From NCBI RefSeq assembly GCF_031846445.1, contig NZ_JAVRHR010000001.1, positions 558,001 to 622,000 on the forward strand: a stretch of DNA of 64,000 nucleotides, written 5' to 3'. The position numbers and the translations under genes are program-made. Positions within the stretch are counted from its first letter, which is position 1. Each line of letters begins with the position of its first letter. The notes under the pieces are model-generated. The model did not search any database. It was not told where the DNA came from and saw nothing but the letters and a program-made list of their open reading frames with translations. Below, one piece after another: positions 9,571 through 19,299 of the stretch. This DNA is from Croceitalea rosinachiae (GTDB lineage: Bacteria > Bacteroidota > Bacteroidia > Flavobacteriales > Flavobacteriaceae).

Positions 9571-9736
9571 GAATTGCGAAAAATATAAAAATTTATGTGC
9601 ATTTCATCGAAAAATTTGGTAGTTCACCGCCTAAATCCCGTTTAGATTGTAATTTACAGCATCAAAATGAACCACACCTACCGAAAGCACATAGTAGACC
9701 CAATGACTATGATACTTTTAAACGCCAAATTTTGCT

Positions 9737-11221
9737 ATGGAACTATTTATTAATTGTAATACCGCTACCCTAGCGCCGTATACTGCTCCGTTAGATGAAT
9801 TGCGCGCAGCTCATCTTTATCGGAGATTAGGTTTTAGCGCCTCTGTTGAGACCATTAATCAGGCAGTCGGACAATCAGCAACAGCTTTAGTTGACACTTT
9901 GGTTAATCAAGCATTAGCCGAACCTGTTATTCCTGCGCCTGAATGGGCAGCTTGGACAAATGCCAACTACCCTGCAGATGATGATCTTGCTAGACAACTT
10001 AGAAGAGCACAGCGTGAAGAACTTTACACTGCCTATGGTAATTCTCTTTTGAACAACAATCTTAGGGATCGTATGAGTTTTTTCTGGAGCAATCATTTTG
10101 TAACGGAATATGATGTTTACGATTGTAACTCTTTCTTGTTTGAATATGTAAATTGTCTTCAAAGAAACTCTTTAGGTAATTTTAGAACTTTTGTAAGTGA
10201 AATAGGATTAACAAGTGCCATGCTCAGGTATTTAGATGGTGCTTTTAATAATAGAAACCGCCCAAATGAGAACTATGCCCGTGAGCTTTACGAGCTTTTC
10301 ACATTAGGAGAAGGTAATGGCTATACCGAAGAAGACATTATTGAAACAGCTAGAGCTTTAACAGGTTACGTGAACCGAGGTGAAGTTGGTTGTACTGCAA
10401 TTACTTTTGACCCTGAACGACATGATGTTGATGCCAAAACCATTCTAGGGCAAACAGGCAATTGGGGTTATGATGATGTGATAGATATTTTATTTGCACA
10501 ACGCACTAATGAAATTGCAAGTTTCATTTGCATGAAATTGTATGAATTCTTTGTGCATCCAGATTCCTCTGATGATGCGGGCAACGCTCAGACCATTATT
10601 GCGGGCATGGCAAATACTTTCGTCGCTAACAATTTTGATATAGCACCCGTATTGGCAGAATTGTTCAAAAGTGAACACTTTTTCGATGAGACTGCTATTG
10701 GTGTCATCATCAAAAGCCCATTTGATTTATACCTTGGTTTATTAAAGGAAACCAACTTTACCTATAACGATGGTACCGTAATCAATTTTATTGATGCGTC
10801 ACGTATGATAGGTCAAGATCTCTTCGATCCAGTTGATGTAGCAGGATGGCAACGGGATCGTATGTGGATCAATACCAATTTTATCATTGGCCGTTGGTTG
10901 ACCATGGAGGTTTTCATAGAACAATTCTATGCGGCAAGCACTGAACAATTCAGACAACTAGGAATTCAAGCTACCGGTGCCAATGGCACTACAGAAAATG
11001 ATCCCAATGTTGTGGCTCGTGCCATCATAGATAAATTCACCCCAAAAGGTTTATTGACCGATGCTGAATATAATAGGGCGATAACCATTTTTAGGGAGCC
11101 CTACGAAGACAACAACATATATGAAACTGGCACCTGGAACATGATGCTAGATGATACCCCATCACAGGTATTTCTTTTACTGTTACATCTTGTTAGAGAA
11201 CCAGAATTTCAACTTAAATAA
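9737..11221 (+). CDS. DUF1800 family protein
   Basis: 494 residues. It shows the DUF1800 hallmarks: AAHLYRRLGFSAS near the N-terminus, RDRMSFFWSNHFVTE, ENYARELYELFTLGEGNGYTEEDI, ALTGY, and VAGWQRDRMWINTNFIIGR. It starts directly with the domain and no signal peptide is evident; an in-frame stop at 9719 rules out a longer start. It sits immediately upstream of a DUF1501 gene. The two families are almost always paired in Bacteroidota and Planctomycetes and are thought to act together at the cell surface; the reaction is unknown. Confidence 0.85.
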   Translation: MELFINCNTATLAPYTAPLDELRAAHLYRRLGFSASVETINQAVGQSATALVDTLVNQALAEPVIPAPEWAAWTNANYPADDDLARQLRRAQREELYTAYGNSLLNNNLRDRMSFFWSNHFVTEYDVYDCNSFLFEYVNCLQRNSLGNFRTFVSEIGLTSAMLRYLDGAFNNRNRPNENYARELYELFTLGEGNGYTEEDIIETARALTGYVNRGEVGCTAITFDPERHDVDAKTILGQTGNWGYDDVIDILFAQRTNEIASFICMKLYEFFVHPDSSDDAGNAQTIIAGMANTFVANNFDIAPVLAELFKSEHFFDETAIGVIIKSPFDLYLGLLKETNFTYNDGTVINFIDASRMIGQDLFDPVDVAGWQRDRMWINTNFIIGRWLTMEVFIEQFYAASTEQFRQLGIQATGANGTTENDPNVVARAIIDKFTPKGLLTDAEYNRAITIFREPYEDNNIYETGTWNMMLDDTPSQVFLLLLHLVREPEFQLK

Positions 11222-11231
11222 ACCTACTATT

Positions 11232-12947
11232 ATGTGCGATACCCATCATACTCAAGATACTTCCCCACACAAAGGTCTAGAACACGAAGGCCACGACATT
11301 GAACACAAAAATTGGAGCAGAAGATCCTTCATTCAAGCCCTCGGGATTGCTGGATCTGGCTCCATGTTTTTAGGTAGCAATATGCTTTCAGCATCTGCAC
11401 CCTCTCCATTGACATCGGCGATTGCCGATGCTGAGACGGATAACATTTTAATATTGATTCGCCTTTCAGGTGGTAATGACGGTCTAAGTACTGTAATACC
11501 AATTCAGCAGTACGATACCTATGCCAATGCGAGACCCAATATTTACATCCCTGAGAGTAAAATTTTAAAATTGACCGATGATTTCGGAATTCCTACCTAT
11601 ATGGATTCTTTAGAACCGTTATGGGGCGAAGGGCAGTTTAAAGCGGTCCACGGTGTAGGCTATGAAAATCAAAGTCTTTCTCACTTTACGGGCTCCGACA
11701 TTTATGCGAATACTGATTTGACTTCTACAGGTTTTTCTGGTTTAAACACAGGTTGGATGGGAAGACATTTTGAAGAATGTTACCCAGATTATTTGATCAA
11801 TCCACCAGAAGCTCCTGCTGCGATTCAAATAGGTAACCTTTCGAACCTTATTTTTCAAGGTGAAGAGACCAATTACGCTTTTGTTACCAATAACATTGAT
11901 CAGTTAGAAGAGATTGCCGAAACCGGATTCTTCTACGACATTGAAAATGCCCCTTTCGATAATTGTATGTATGGCGATCAACTTAAGTTTTTAAGAGGTG
12001 TTGCCAATACAACATACGAGTACGCCGGAAAAATTCATGAAGCCTATGAGCGTGGTCAAAACCAAGTACAATACCAAGAAAATGGTTTTGCAAGACAATT
12101 AGCTTTACTGGCAAGATTGATAAAAGGTAATTTAGGAACAAAGGTTTATATGATTTCAATGGGTGGTTTTGATACCCACGGTAATCAGCCAGAAGCTCAT
12201 GAGCGATTGATGTCTAACCTATCCATTGCGGTCAACAACTTTTACGAAGACCTTGCCTTTACAGAACAAGACAGTCAAGTATTAAGTATGACTTTTTCAG
12301 AATTCGGACGTCGAATTTTTGAAAATGGCTCTAATGGAACAGACCACGGAAAAGCGGCACCAACGCTGTTCTTTGGTTCTGGTTTGGATGGTAGTGCCTT
12401 TGTCGGCGACCACCCATCTTTGGAAGCACCGAACGGACGTGGAAATTTAGAATACACTATGGATTTTAGGGACTTATATGCTACAGTACTAGCGGAATGG
12501 CTTTGTGTGCCAATCGCTAAAGTGGAGCAACATTTATTGGACCACCCCTATCAACCGGTCAATCTAGGGTTTAATTGTAGTGGTACTGACTTTGATGATA
12601 TCGTTTATAGCGATGATCCTCCAACATTACCAGATACGCCACCACGAGATGAGGAAGGTGTAGTTGGTAGCGAAGAAATAGGTTTTGAGGTGACCCACAG
12701 ACCCTATTATCCAACACAAAGAACACCACATATCTATTTAGAGATGCCGTTCAGTGCCCATGTTGATATTCAATTGTACAATATTCTCGGACAGAATGTA
12801 GGTACGGTGTTTAATGAAATGATGTTAGAAGGTTCTGCCGAAATTAATATACGAGAACGTGTTAGAGACAGCCTTTCAACAGGAAAATACATTTATCGTA
12901 TTCAGGTTGGTGATCAGAAAATGAGTAAATCAGTTATGATCATGTAG
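11232..12947 (+). CDS. DUF1501 protein with Tat signal and type IX secretion C-terminal domain
   Basis: 571 residues from the ATG at 11232, 10 bp after the DUF1800 stop. The N-terminus carries SRRSFIQALG, a twin-arginine-type signal, before the DUF1501 (sulfatase-like fold) body with LIRLSGGNDGLSTVIP and MGGFDTHGNQ. The last ~80 residues (VDIQLYNILGQNVGTVF ... GKYIYRIQVG ... KSVMIM) form a Por-secretion-system type A sorting domain, implying outer-membrane export and surface attachment. Likely works with the DUF1800 partner, since both are in one transcript ending at a strong terminator. Confidence 0.85.
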   Translation: MCDTHHTQDTSPHKGLEHEGHDIEHKNWSRRSFIQALGIAGSGSMFLGSNMLSASAPSPLTSAIADAETDNILILIRLSGGNDGLSTVIPIQQYDTYANARPNIYIPESKILKLTDDFGIPTYMDSLEPLWGEGQFKAVHGVGYENQSLSHFTGSDIYANTDLTSTGFSGLNTGWMGRHFEECYPDYLINPPEAPAAIQIGNLSNLIFQGEETNYAFVTNNIDQLEEIAETGFFYDIENAPFDNCMYGDQLKFLRGVANTTYEYAGKIHEAYERGQNQVQYQENGFARQLALLARLIKGNLGTKVYMISMGGFDTHGNQPEAHERLMSNLSIAVNNFYEDLAFTEQDSQVLSMTFSEFGRRIFENGSNGTDHGKAAPTLFFGSGLDGSAFVGDHPSLEAPNGRGNLEYTMDFRDLYATVLAEWLCVPIAKVEQHLLDHPYQPVNLGFNCSGTDFDDIVYSDDPPTLPDTPPRDEEGVVGSEEIGFEVTHRPYYPTQRTPHIYLEMPFSAHVDIQLYNILGQNVGTVFNEMMLEGSAEINIRERVRDSLSTGKYIYRIQVGDQKMSKSVMIM

Positions 12948-12968
12948 ATAATATATTTGATTTTCCAG

Positions 12969-13030
12969 AACCTCCGATAGTGCAACCCCCCACCCCAATT
13001 TGGGCTGCATGATTCGGAGGTTTTCTTTTT
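12969..13030 (+). terminator. Rho-independent terminator after the DUF1800/DUF1501 operon
   Basis: AACCTCCGA (12969-12977) pairs with TCGGAGGTT (13014-13022), followed by TTTTCTTTTT. The loop has inner pairing (TGCA...TGCA, CCCAATTTGGG). The T-run overlaps the stop codon of the convergent small gene. Confidence 0.85.
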
Positions 13031-13202
13031 AGGCCAGTTTGGCTTTATCAGTAGTTGTTTTGAACTTTAGGGCTTTCTTTACTTCATGATTTTTGTCTTT
13101 ATAAACTTTTGTAACGCCTTCACCTGTTTCACTCTTGCCTTGTGGTAAGATATTCTTTAATCTAGAGCGTTTTTCAAATCTCTTCGGATTTCCTATGCCC
13201 AT
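13029..13202 (-). CDS. Small basic conserved-looking protein (57 aa)
   Basis: Uninterrupted 58-codon frame from the ATG at 13202 to TAA at 13029. The protein starts MGIGNPKRFEKRSRLK and is rich in Lys and Arg, with KDKNHEVKKALKFK near the end. No signal or membrane segment is visible. Supporting reality: it exactly fills the gap before a terminator, has normal codon use, and the gap would otherwise be empty. I recall similar short uncharacterised proteins in flavobacteria but cannot verify this. A nucleic-acid or ribosome association would fit the charge but is only a guess. Confidence 0.55.
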   Translation of the reverse strand: MGIGNPKRFEKRSRLKNILPQGKSETGEGVTKVYKDKNHEVKKALKFKTTTDKAKLA

Positions 13203-13335
13203 ATTCAAAATTTAATAATTTCTATTGTAAGAAAATACGCTATTTTATGTGTTTTATTTTTAGGAGTATCTCTTTTTCGACAAAAGGCAAGATTTTGAGT
13301 CTTGTGTATTTGATGCATGAATTATTCTTAAAAAC

Positions 13336-13410
13336 TGTCAGTTCGAGTTTTTTCAATAGAAAAAGTATCGAGAACAAAGTTTTTTAGTTCTAAAATTCTT
13401 TTCTCGATAC
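13336..13410. repeat. Interspersed intergenic repeat, copy 1
   Basis: Begins TGTCAGTTCGAG (13336-13347) and contains GTATCGAGAA (13365-13374) paired with TTCTCGATAC (13401-13410) around a T-rich loop. The same parts in the same order recur at 28836-28911, so this is a mobile or amplified short palindromic element rather than a terminator of the small gene. Confidence 0.75.
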
Positions 13411-13457
13411 GCTTTTTAAATCCCCCATTGAACACAAAAGAGTCCTTCGAAAATCGC

Positions 13458-13465
13458 TATTTTTG
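13458..13465 (+). promoter_or_regulatory. Promoter -7 element of metG
   Basis: TATTTTTG is an exact TAnnTTTG match, 18 bp before the metG ATG at 13484. No convincing TTG -33 box at 17-23 bp is seen. Confidence 0.5.
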
Positions 13466-13483
13466 ACCCTTAAATTAGATTTC

Positions 13484-15595
13484 ATGTCTCAAGAGACTCC
13501 ATCAAAACCTATCTCATCGGCAGGCAGGTATACCATTACAGCAGCACTGCCCTACACCAATGGCCCCATACATATAGGCCATTTAGCGGGGGTTTACGTT
13601 CCTGCAGATATTTATGCGCGCTATCAAAGATTGCAAGGAAAAGATGTAGCTTTTATCTGCGGTAGTGACGAACATGGTTTTGCCATTCCCATGAAAGCCA
13701 AAAAAGAAGGGGTTTCTCCTAAAGATATTATAGATAAATATCATGGTATCATTAAGCAATCTTTTGAAGATTTCGGAATTTCATTTAATAATTACTCAAG
13801 AACCTCCGCCAAGGTCCATCATGATACTGCCTCAGAATTTTTTAAAAAATTGTATGGCCAAGGAGATTTTATTGAAGAAGTAACGGAACAACTCTACGAT
13901 GTAGAGGCCAATCAGTTCTTAGCCGACCGTTTTGTTATGGGGACCTGCCCAAAATGCGGACATGAAGAAGCTTACGGGGATCAGTGCGAAAATTGTGGAT
14001 CATCCTTGAACGCCACCGATCTTATTAACCCAAAATCGACCATTACGGGAGCTGTGCCAACACTTAAAAGCACCAAACATTGGTTTTTACCTTTAGACAG
14101 ATATGAAGATTTTCTAAAAGAATGGATTATCAAAGGCCATAAAAATGACTGGAAACCTAATGTATATGGGCAATGCAAGTCTTGGATTGATGACGGGTTA
14201 AAGCCCCGAGCTGTTACTCGAGATTTAGACTGGGGTATTCCAGTGCCTGTTGATGGTGGTGAAGGAAAAGTGCTCTATGTTTGGTTTGACGCGCCTATCG
14301 GATATATTTCTTCCACAAAAGAATGGGCAGCAAGAGAAGGTAAAGATTGGGAACCTTATTGGAAAGATGAAAACACTAAAATGTTACATTTTATTGGTAA
14401 GGATAATATTGTGTTTCACTGTATCATATTCCCAAGCATGTTAAAAGCGCATGGCGATTTTATTCTACCAGAGAATGTACCTGCCAACGAATTTTTGAAC
14501 TTAGAAGGCGACAAATTATCCACCTCCAAGAATTGGGCGGTTTGGCTACATGAGTATTTAGTTGACTTTCCTGAAATGCAAGATGTATTGCGTTATACGC
14601 TAACCGCAAATGCACCAGAAACCAAAGACAATGACTTTACTTGGAAGGATTTTCAGGCCAGAAATAATAATGAACTAGTAGCGATTTTCGGGAACTTTAT
14701 CAATAGGGTAACCGTTCTTACTCATAAGTATTATAATGGCCAGGTGCCTGAACCTTCTCAGTTTAATGAAGTAGACAAATCAACTTTAGAAACTTTACGA
14801 ACTTTTCCACAAACTTTAACTGATTCATTAGAGCGCTATCGTTTTAGAGAAGCCAGTCAAGAATTATTGAATCTAGCACGCCTGGGCAATAAATATTTGG
14901 CTGATGAAGAACCTTGGAAAACCATTAAAACTGATGAAGAGCGTACCAAAACGGTGATGTTTGTTGCCCTACAAATTGCATCGGCATTGGCAGTATTAAG
15001 TGAGCCTTTTTTACCCTTCACTTCTAAAAAATTAAAACATATCCTAAATGTCAGTTCAAATTATTCGCCTTTGGAGAATAGTATCGAGAACAACTGGAAT
15101 GATGTCGCCCAAAAAGAAATACTGCTACCAAGCGGTCACCAAATCAATAAAAGCGAGCTGCTTTTCCGTAAAGTAGAAGACAAAGAAATTGAAGCGCAAT
15201 TAGAAAAACTGGAAGCTACCAAAAAACAAAATGAGCAAATAGAGAAAGAAGTCACCCCACAAAAAGACATCATCACTTTTGAAGATTTTTCAAAATTGGA
15301 TATGCGCGTGGGTACCATTATTGAAGCTGAAAAAATGCCTAAGGCCAATAAACTGCTAGTCTTAAAAGTTGATACTGGCTTAGCTATACGAACCATTGTT
15401 TCAGGTATTGCTGAAAGCTTCGAACCAGAAGAAATCGTGGGTAAGCAAGTTACCGTTTTGGTCAACCTTGCGCCAAGAAAATTGCGTGGTGTTGAAAGCG
15501 AGGGTATGATTCTCATGACCGAAAATAAAGATGGTAAATTGGTGTTTGTAAATCCGGATGAAGCCTCTGTGAGCAATGGCGAAAAAATAAATTGA
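13484..15595 (+). CDS. metG: Methionyl-tRNA synthetase
   Basis: Class I synthetase that charges tRNA-Met and the initiator tRNA. Visible features: HIGH at about 30-33, a zinc-knuckle region CPKCGHEEAYGDQCENCG near 155-172, KMSKS variant KLSTSK at 344-349, an anticodon-binding helical domain, and a C-terminal EMAP/Trbp111-like tRNA-binding domain from about 595 (FSKLDMRVGTIIEAEKMPKANKLLVLKVD). The total of 703 residues is normal for the long form. The ATG at 13484 is preferred over an in-frame TTG at 13463, which lies inside the -7 element. The downstream gene follows by 3 bp. Confidence 0.97.
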   Translation: MSQETPSKPISSAGRYTITAALPYTNGPIHIGHLAGVYVPADIYARYQRLQGKDVAFICGSDEHGFAIPMKAKKEGVSPKDIIDKYHGIIKQSFEDFGISFNNYSRTSAKVHHDTASEFFKKLYGQGDFIEEVTEQLYDVEANQFLADRFVMGTCPKCGHEEAYGDQCENCGSSLNATDLINPKSTITGAVPTLKSTKHWFLPLDRYEDFLKEWIIKGHKNDWKPNVYGQCKSWIDDGLKPRAVTRDLDWGIPVPVDGGEGKVLYVWFDAPIGYISSTKEWAAREGKDWEPYWKDENTKMLHFIGKDNIVFHCIIFPSMLKAHGDFILPENVPANEFLNLEGDKLSTSKNWAVWLHEYLVDFPEMQDVLRYTLTANAPETKDNDFTWKDFQARNNNELVAIFGNFINRVTVLTHKYYNGQVPEPSQFNEVDKSTLETLRTFPQTLTDSLERYRFREASQELLNLARLGNKYLADEEPWKTIKTDEERTKTVMFVALQIASALAVLSEPFLPFTSKKLKHILNVSSNYSPLENSIENNWNDVAQKEILLPSGHQINKSELLFRKVEDKEIEAQLEKLEATKKQNEQIEKEVTPQKDIITFEDFSKLDMRVGTIIEAEKMPKANKLLVLKVDTGLAIRTIVSGIAESFEPEEIVGKQVTVLVNLAPRKLRGVESEGMILMTENKDGKLVFVNPDEASVSNGEKIN

Positions 15596-15598
15596 AAT

Positions 15599-17053
15599 AT
15601 GAAAATCAGGGTGTTTCTAGTTTTTGCTGTTTTTATGGTATCGCTTTCCCATGGTCAACAAGAGCTAGTAAGGTTTCCCACCTATTACGAAGAAGCTCCA
15701 TACCCTATGGAAAACTCTTTCTCATTGGTCGATGATACATCAGGAGATTTCACAGTGTTTCTTACAAAAAAAAGTAAGGTATCGGCATACTTCTTTTTAA
15801 AGAACTTTGAATTCCATAGTCGATTATATCACGATAAATTTCCAACCAAATATCGTTTGCCACTAGGAGGAACGATTAAAGAAAAAAAATACTCCCTTTT
15901 CTTCTCAAATGATAGCAAAAATAAATTTGCAGGAATAACATTCGATTTTGAATCAGGACTAGAAAATTCATTTGAAATTAACCTAAACCTTAAAAAGGAA
16001 ATTTTTATAATCTCTTTCACTCATCACAATACCTTTTATCTCGTTTCGGCCTCTTACCGCGAAAACTATCTTTATTTGTATGAGTTCAATAACAATGGTG
16101 AATATGTTAAAAAGAATTTAGACTTAACAGGATATGATTTTTATGGCAACTCAGAGTATAAAACAAGATTAAAGTCTACTCTGGCATTAGATATGCACAA
16201 CAACCCAATTACTGAGCCGTTACTGGTAAAAAGCGATATCCCATATTCGTTGGACTCTATGATTTCATTGATTAAATTATATCTAGACAATGATTCATTT
16301 TATCTCGTATCGGATATAAATAAGGACTTTTCACAAATTATAAAACACAATTTTGTCAAAGAACGAACTGAAGTATTCCAAATAAACCAGCCTATCAATT
16401 CTCTAAATTATCTTAACAACTCCTTTTTACGTGGGGATAAACTATTTCAAATCAAAGTCAGCACGAAGGAATTACACTATCAAATATCTAACATCAAAAA
16501 TAAATCAATATTAAAAAAGTATACTGTTAAGAAAGATGATGAACTTTTTTTAACAAATGGTACTATTAGACAACGTGGAGGACGTTTTAAAAATTATCGT
16601 GAACTTGAGAAAACTTCTCAGTTTTTAAGGAAAATTGGCAATGGGAACCTCAGTATTTATGTTGAAAAAGCCGATGATGATTACCATGCAAGAATAGGTA
16701 GCGTTGCCGAAATAGAAGATGGTGTAGTCGCCGCCGTGGCTTTTTTAAACCCGTTTACCGTAGTGGCTAGTTTTGGTGCCCTCACTTTATTCGCTAATCC
16801 AGCTGCACTTGCTTTTTATAAGGCTTCTAAAACGAAAGCTGTTTATATTAACAACGGTTTGGATAATAATTTGGAAATTACCCCAACCAAGGAAAAAGAG
16901 AATATATTTTATACAATCCAAGATTATCTGAAAGAGCAGGAGATTAAAAGATATTCAGCGGCAGATATTTTCAAATATGATGATTATTTTATTTTTGGAA
17001 TGCTCGACAAAAAATCTAAAGAGTATATCTTATTGAAATTTGAAGGTCTATGA
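15599..17053 (+). CDS. Secreted protein of unknown function
   Basis: 484 residues with a Sec signal peptide (MKIRVFLVFAVFMVSLSHGQ, cleavage near 19-20). The mature part has repeating beta-type stretches with many aromatic residues and a striking Ala-rich hydrophobic patch near 375-405 (VAAVAFLNPFTVVASFGALTLF) that could associate with a membrane. I recognise no domain. It starts 3 bp after metG and overlaps tex by 4 bp, so it is co-transcribed between two housekeeping genes. It is probably a periplasmic or outer-membrane-associated protein. Confidence 0.6.
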   Translation: MKIRVFLVFAVFMVSLSHGQQELVRFPTYYEEAPYPMENSFSLVDDTSGDFTVFLTKKSKVSAYFFLKNFEFHSRLYHDKFPTKYRLPLGGTIKEKKYSLFFSNDSKNKFAGITFDFESGLENSFEINLNLKKEIFIISFTHHNTFYLVSASYRENYLYLYEFNNNGEYVKKNLDLTGYDFYGNSEYKTRLKSTLALDMHNNPITEPLLVKSDIPYSLDSMISLIKLYLDNDSFYLVSDINKDFSQIIKHNFVKERTEVFQINQPINSLNYLNNSFLRGDKLFQIKVSTKELHYQISNIKNKSILKKYTVKKDDELFLTNGTIRQRGGRFKNYRELEKTSQFLRKIGNGNLSIYVEKADDDYHARIGSVAEIEDGVVAAVAFLNPFTVVASFGALTLFANPAALAFYKASKTKAVYINNGLDNNLEITPTKEKENIFYTIQDYLKEQEIKRYSAADIFKYDDYFIFGMLDKKSKEYILLKFEGL

Positions 17054-19191
17054 ATTTTACCTACATGAACCTAATTTCTTTTATTTACCAAAAAACCCAA
17101 CTCCCACAAAAAAGTGTTGAAAATACGGTTGCCTTATTAAGTGAAGACTGCACCATTCCTTTTATATCACGCTATCGAAAAGAACGTACGGACAATCTCG
17201 ATGAAGTTCAGATTGGTGCTATCGTCCAATTCAAAGCTGAGTTTGAAGCTTTGGAAAAAAGAAAGGCCGCTATTATCAAAGCCGTTGATGAGCAAGGTGC
17301 CCTTACTCCAGAGTTAAAAAGTAAGTTGAAAAACTGTTCAGACCTAACAACTCTTGAAGACTTATATCTTCCCTACAAGAAAAGCAAAAAAACAAAGGCC
17401 GAAACGGCACGTAAAAATGGATTAGAACCCCTTGCCAAAATCATCATGGCGCAGCGCTCTGATGAAATTGATTTTATCGCTTCAAAGTATTTAAATGACG
17501 CTATTGATAACGAAGATGACGCCTTACAAGGAGCACGACATATCATAGCCGAATGGATTAATGAACGAACCGATATCAGAAATCAACTTCGCAATCAATT
17601 AAATCGGCATGCCTTAATAACCACCAAGGTCATCAAGACCAAAAAAGATGATGAAAAAGTCCAAAAATTCAGAGACTATTTTGATTTTAGCGAACCTTTA
17701 AACAGATGTCCCTCACATCGGTTTTTAGCCATCCAAAGAGCAGAAAAAGAGGGTTTTATTCGAGTTAAGATAGAAATTGACGATGAACGTGCCCTACAGC
17801 ATATTGAACGACGTATCATTAAATCAGATAATGCCTGTACGGAGCATATTGAAATCGCCATAGCGGATGCCTACAAAAGACTGTTGCTTCCTTCACTAAC
17901 AAATGAGCTTTTGAAAATTGCTAGAGAAAAAGCTGATGATTCGGCCATAGCGGTATTTGCAAAAAACCTTAGACAACTCTTATTAGGTGCTCCGCTTGGC
18001 GAAAAACGCATTTTAGCAATTGATCCTGGTTTTCGAACGGGTTGTAAACTGGTTTGTTTAGACGCTGAAGGAAATTTAAGGCATAACGAGACCATCTATC
18101 CGCATGCACCACAAAATGATAGTAAAGGTGCTATCAAAAAAATAAGCTCTTTAGTCGATGCCCACAAAATAGAGGCCATTGCCATTGGTAATGGAACAGG
18201 GTCCCGAGAAACTGAACGATTGGTAAAACGTATCGCATTTAAAAACCCAATTGAGGTATTTGTAGTAAATGAAGCAGGGGCATCTATTTATTCCGCGTCT
18301 AAAATTGCCCGCGAAGAATTTCCTAATTATGATGTCACCGTTCGTGGTGCAGTTTCCATTGGTAGAAGATTAGCAGATCCACTTGCTGAGTTGGTCAAAA
18401 TTGACCCAAAATCCATTGGAGTAGGCCAATACCAACATGATGTCGACCAAACAAAACTAAAGACCTCATTGGATACCGTAGTGGAAAGTTGTGTCAATTC
18501 TGTTGGGGTCAATATCAATACAGCAAGTGTTCCCTTATTAAGTTATGTATCTGGTATTGGTTCAAAGTTGGCTGAAAACATAGTTACTTTTCGAAACGAA
18601 AATGGAGCATTTAAAACTAGGGAAGCCATTAAGAATGTTCCCCGGTTGGGTGGCAAGGCGTTTGAGCAGGGAGCTGGTTTTTTAAGAATAAAAGATGGAG
18701 AAAATCCTTTGGATGACTCGGCGGTACACCCAGAAAGTTATGGGCTTATCACAAAAATAGCAAAAGACAAGGGCGTGGCTCTAAGTAAAATCTTGGGAAA
18801 CAAAGAAATTCTAAAAAACATTCCTCTTGAACACTACACTACTGCTAACGTTGGGTTACCAACCTTAAAAGATATTATCAAAGAATTAGAAAAACCAGGT
18901 TTGGATCGGCGTGAAAAGGCAAAAATATTCACCTTTGATCAAAATGTCAGAACCATTGAGGACTTGAGAGTTGGTCAATTGTTACCTGGTATTGTCAATA
19001 ATATTACCAATTTCGGATGCTTTGTGGATATAGGCATCAAGGAAAGCGGATTGATTCATATTTCAAATCTTGCAGATGGTTTTGTAAGCGATGTGAATGC
19101 CCATGTGGGTTTGCAACAACAACTTATTGTCAAAGTGCTTGAAATCGATATCCCAAGGAAACGTATTCAATTGAAACTTCATAAAAGCTAA
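17050..19191 (+). CDS. tex: Tex family S1 RNA-binding transcription accessory protein
   Basis: Nucleic-acid-binding protein conserved across bacteria and related to eukaryotic Spt6. Visible: N-terminal helical Tex domain with CTIPFISRYRKERT (about 34-47), YqgF-like RNase H fold region (ILAIDPGFRTGCKLVCLD), helix-hairpin-helix segments (VSGIGSKLAENIV, VPRLGGKAFEQ), and a C-terminal S1 domain from about 640 (LLPGIVNNITNFGCFVDIGI). The length of 713 is normal. The ATG at 17050 overlaps the upstream stop (ATGA), suggesting translational coupling; the next ATG at 17065 is an alternative. Confidence 0.95.
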   Translation: MNFTYMNLISFIYQKTQLPQKSVENTVALLSEDCTIPFISRYRKERTDNLDEVQIGAIVQFKAEFEALEKRKAAIIKAVDEQGALTPELKSKLKNCSDLTTLEDLYLPYKKSKKTKAETARKNGLEPLAKIIMAQRSDEIDFIASKYLNDAIDNEDDALQGARHIIAEWINERTDIRNQLRNQLNRHALITTKVIKTKKDDEKVQKFRDYFDFSEPLNRCPSHRFLAIQRAEKEGFIRVKIEIDDERALQHIERRIIKSDNACTEHIEIAIADAYKRLLLPSLTNELLKIAREKADDSAIAVFAKNLRQLLLGAPLGEKRILAIDPGFRTGCKLVCLDAEGNLRHNETIYPHAPQNDSKGAIKKISSLVDAHKIEAIAIGNGTGSRETERLVKRIAFKNPIEVFVVNEAGASIYSASKIAREEFPNYDVTVRGAVSIGRRLADPLAELVKIDPKSIGVGQYQHDVDQTKLKTSLDTVVESCVNSVGVNINTASVPLLSYVSGIGSKLAENIVTFRNENGAFKTREAIKNVPRLGGKAFEQGAGFLRIKDGENPLDDSAVHPESYGLITKIAKDKGVALSKILGNKEILKNIPLEHYTTANVGLPTLKDIIKELEKPGLDRREKAKIFTFDQNVRTIEDLRVGQLLPGIVNNITNFGCFVDIGIKESGLIHISNLADGFVSDVNAHVGLQQQLIVKVLEIDIPRKRIQLKLHKS

Positions 19192-19299
19192 TTGGAATAT
19201 CAATATCCAATACTGAAACGCTTATTTTAAGTTATGGACGGTATATTAGTAAGTTTTTTTCTACCTTGAATAAATTTCTTATTCCATAATTGATTTGAC

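Noticed and set aside
9667..9753. 28-codon plus-strand frame before the DUF1800 gene, preceded by the small palindrome TGTAATTTACA at 9648-9658
   Set aside because: It overlaps the DUF1800 start, has no promoter consensus, and the palindrome is short and AT-rich.
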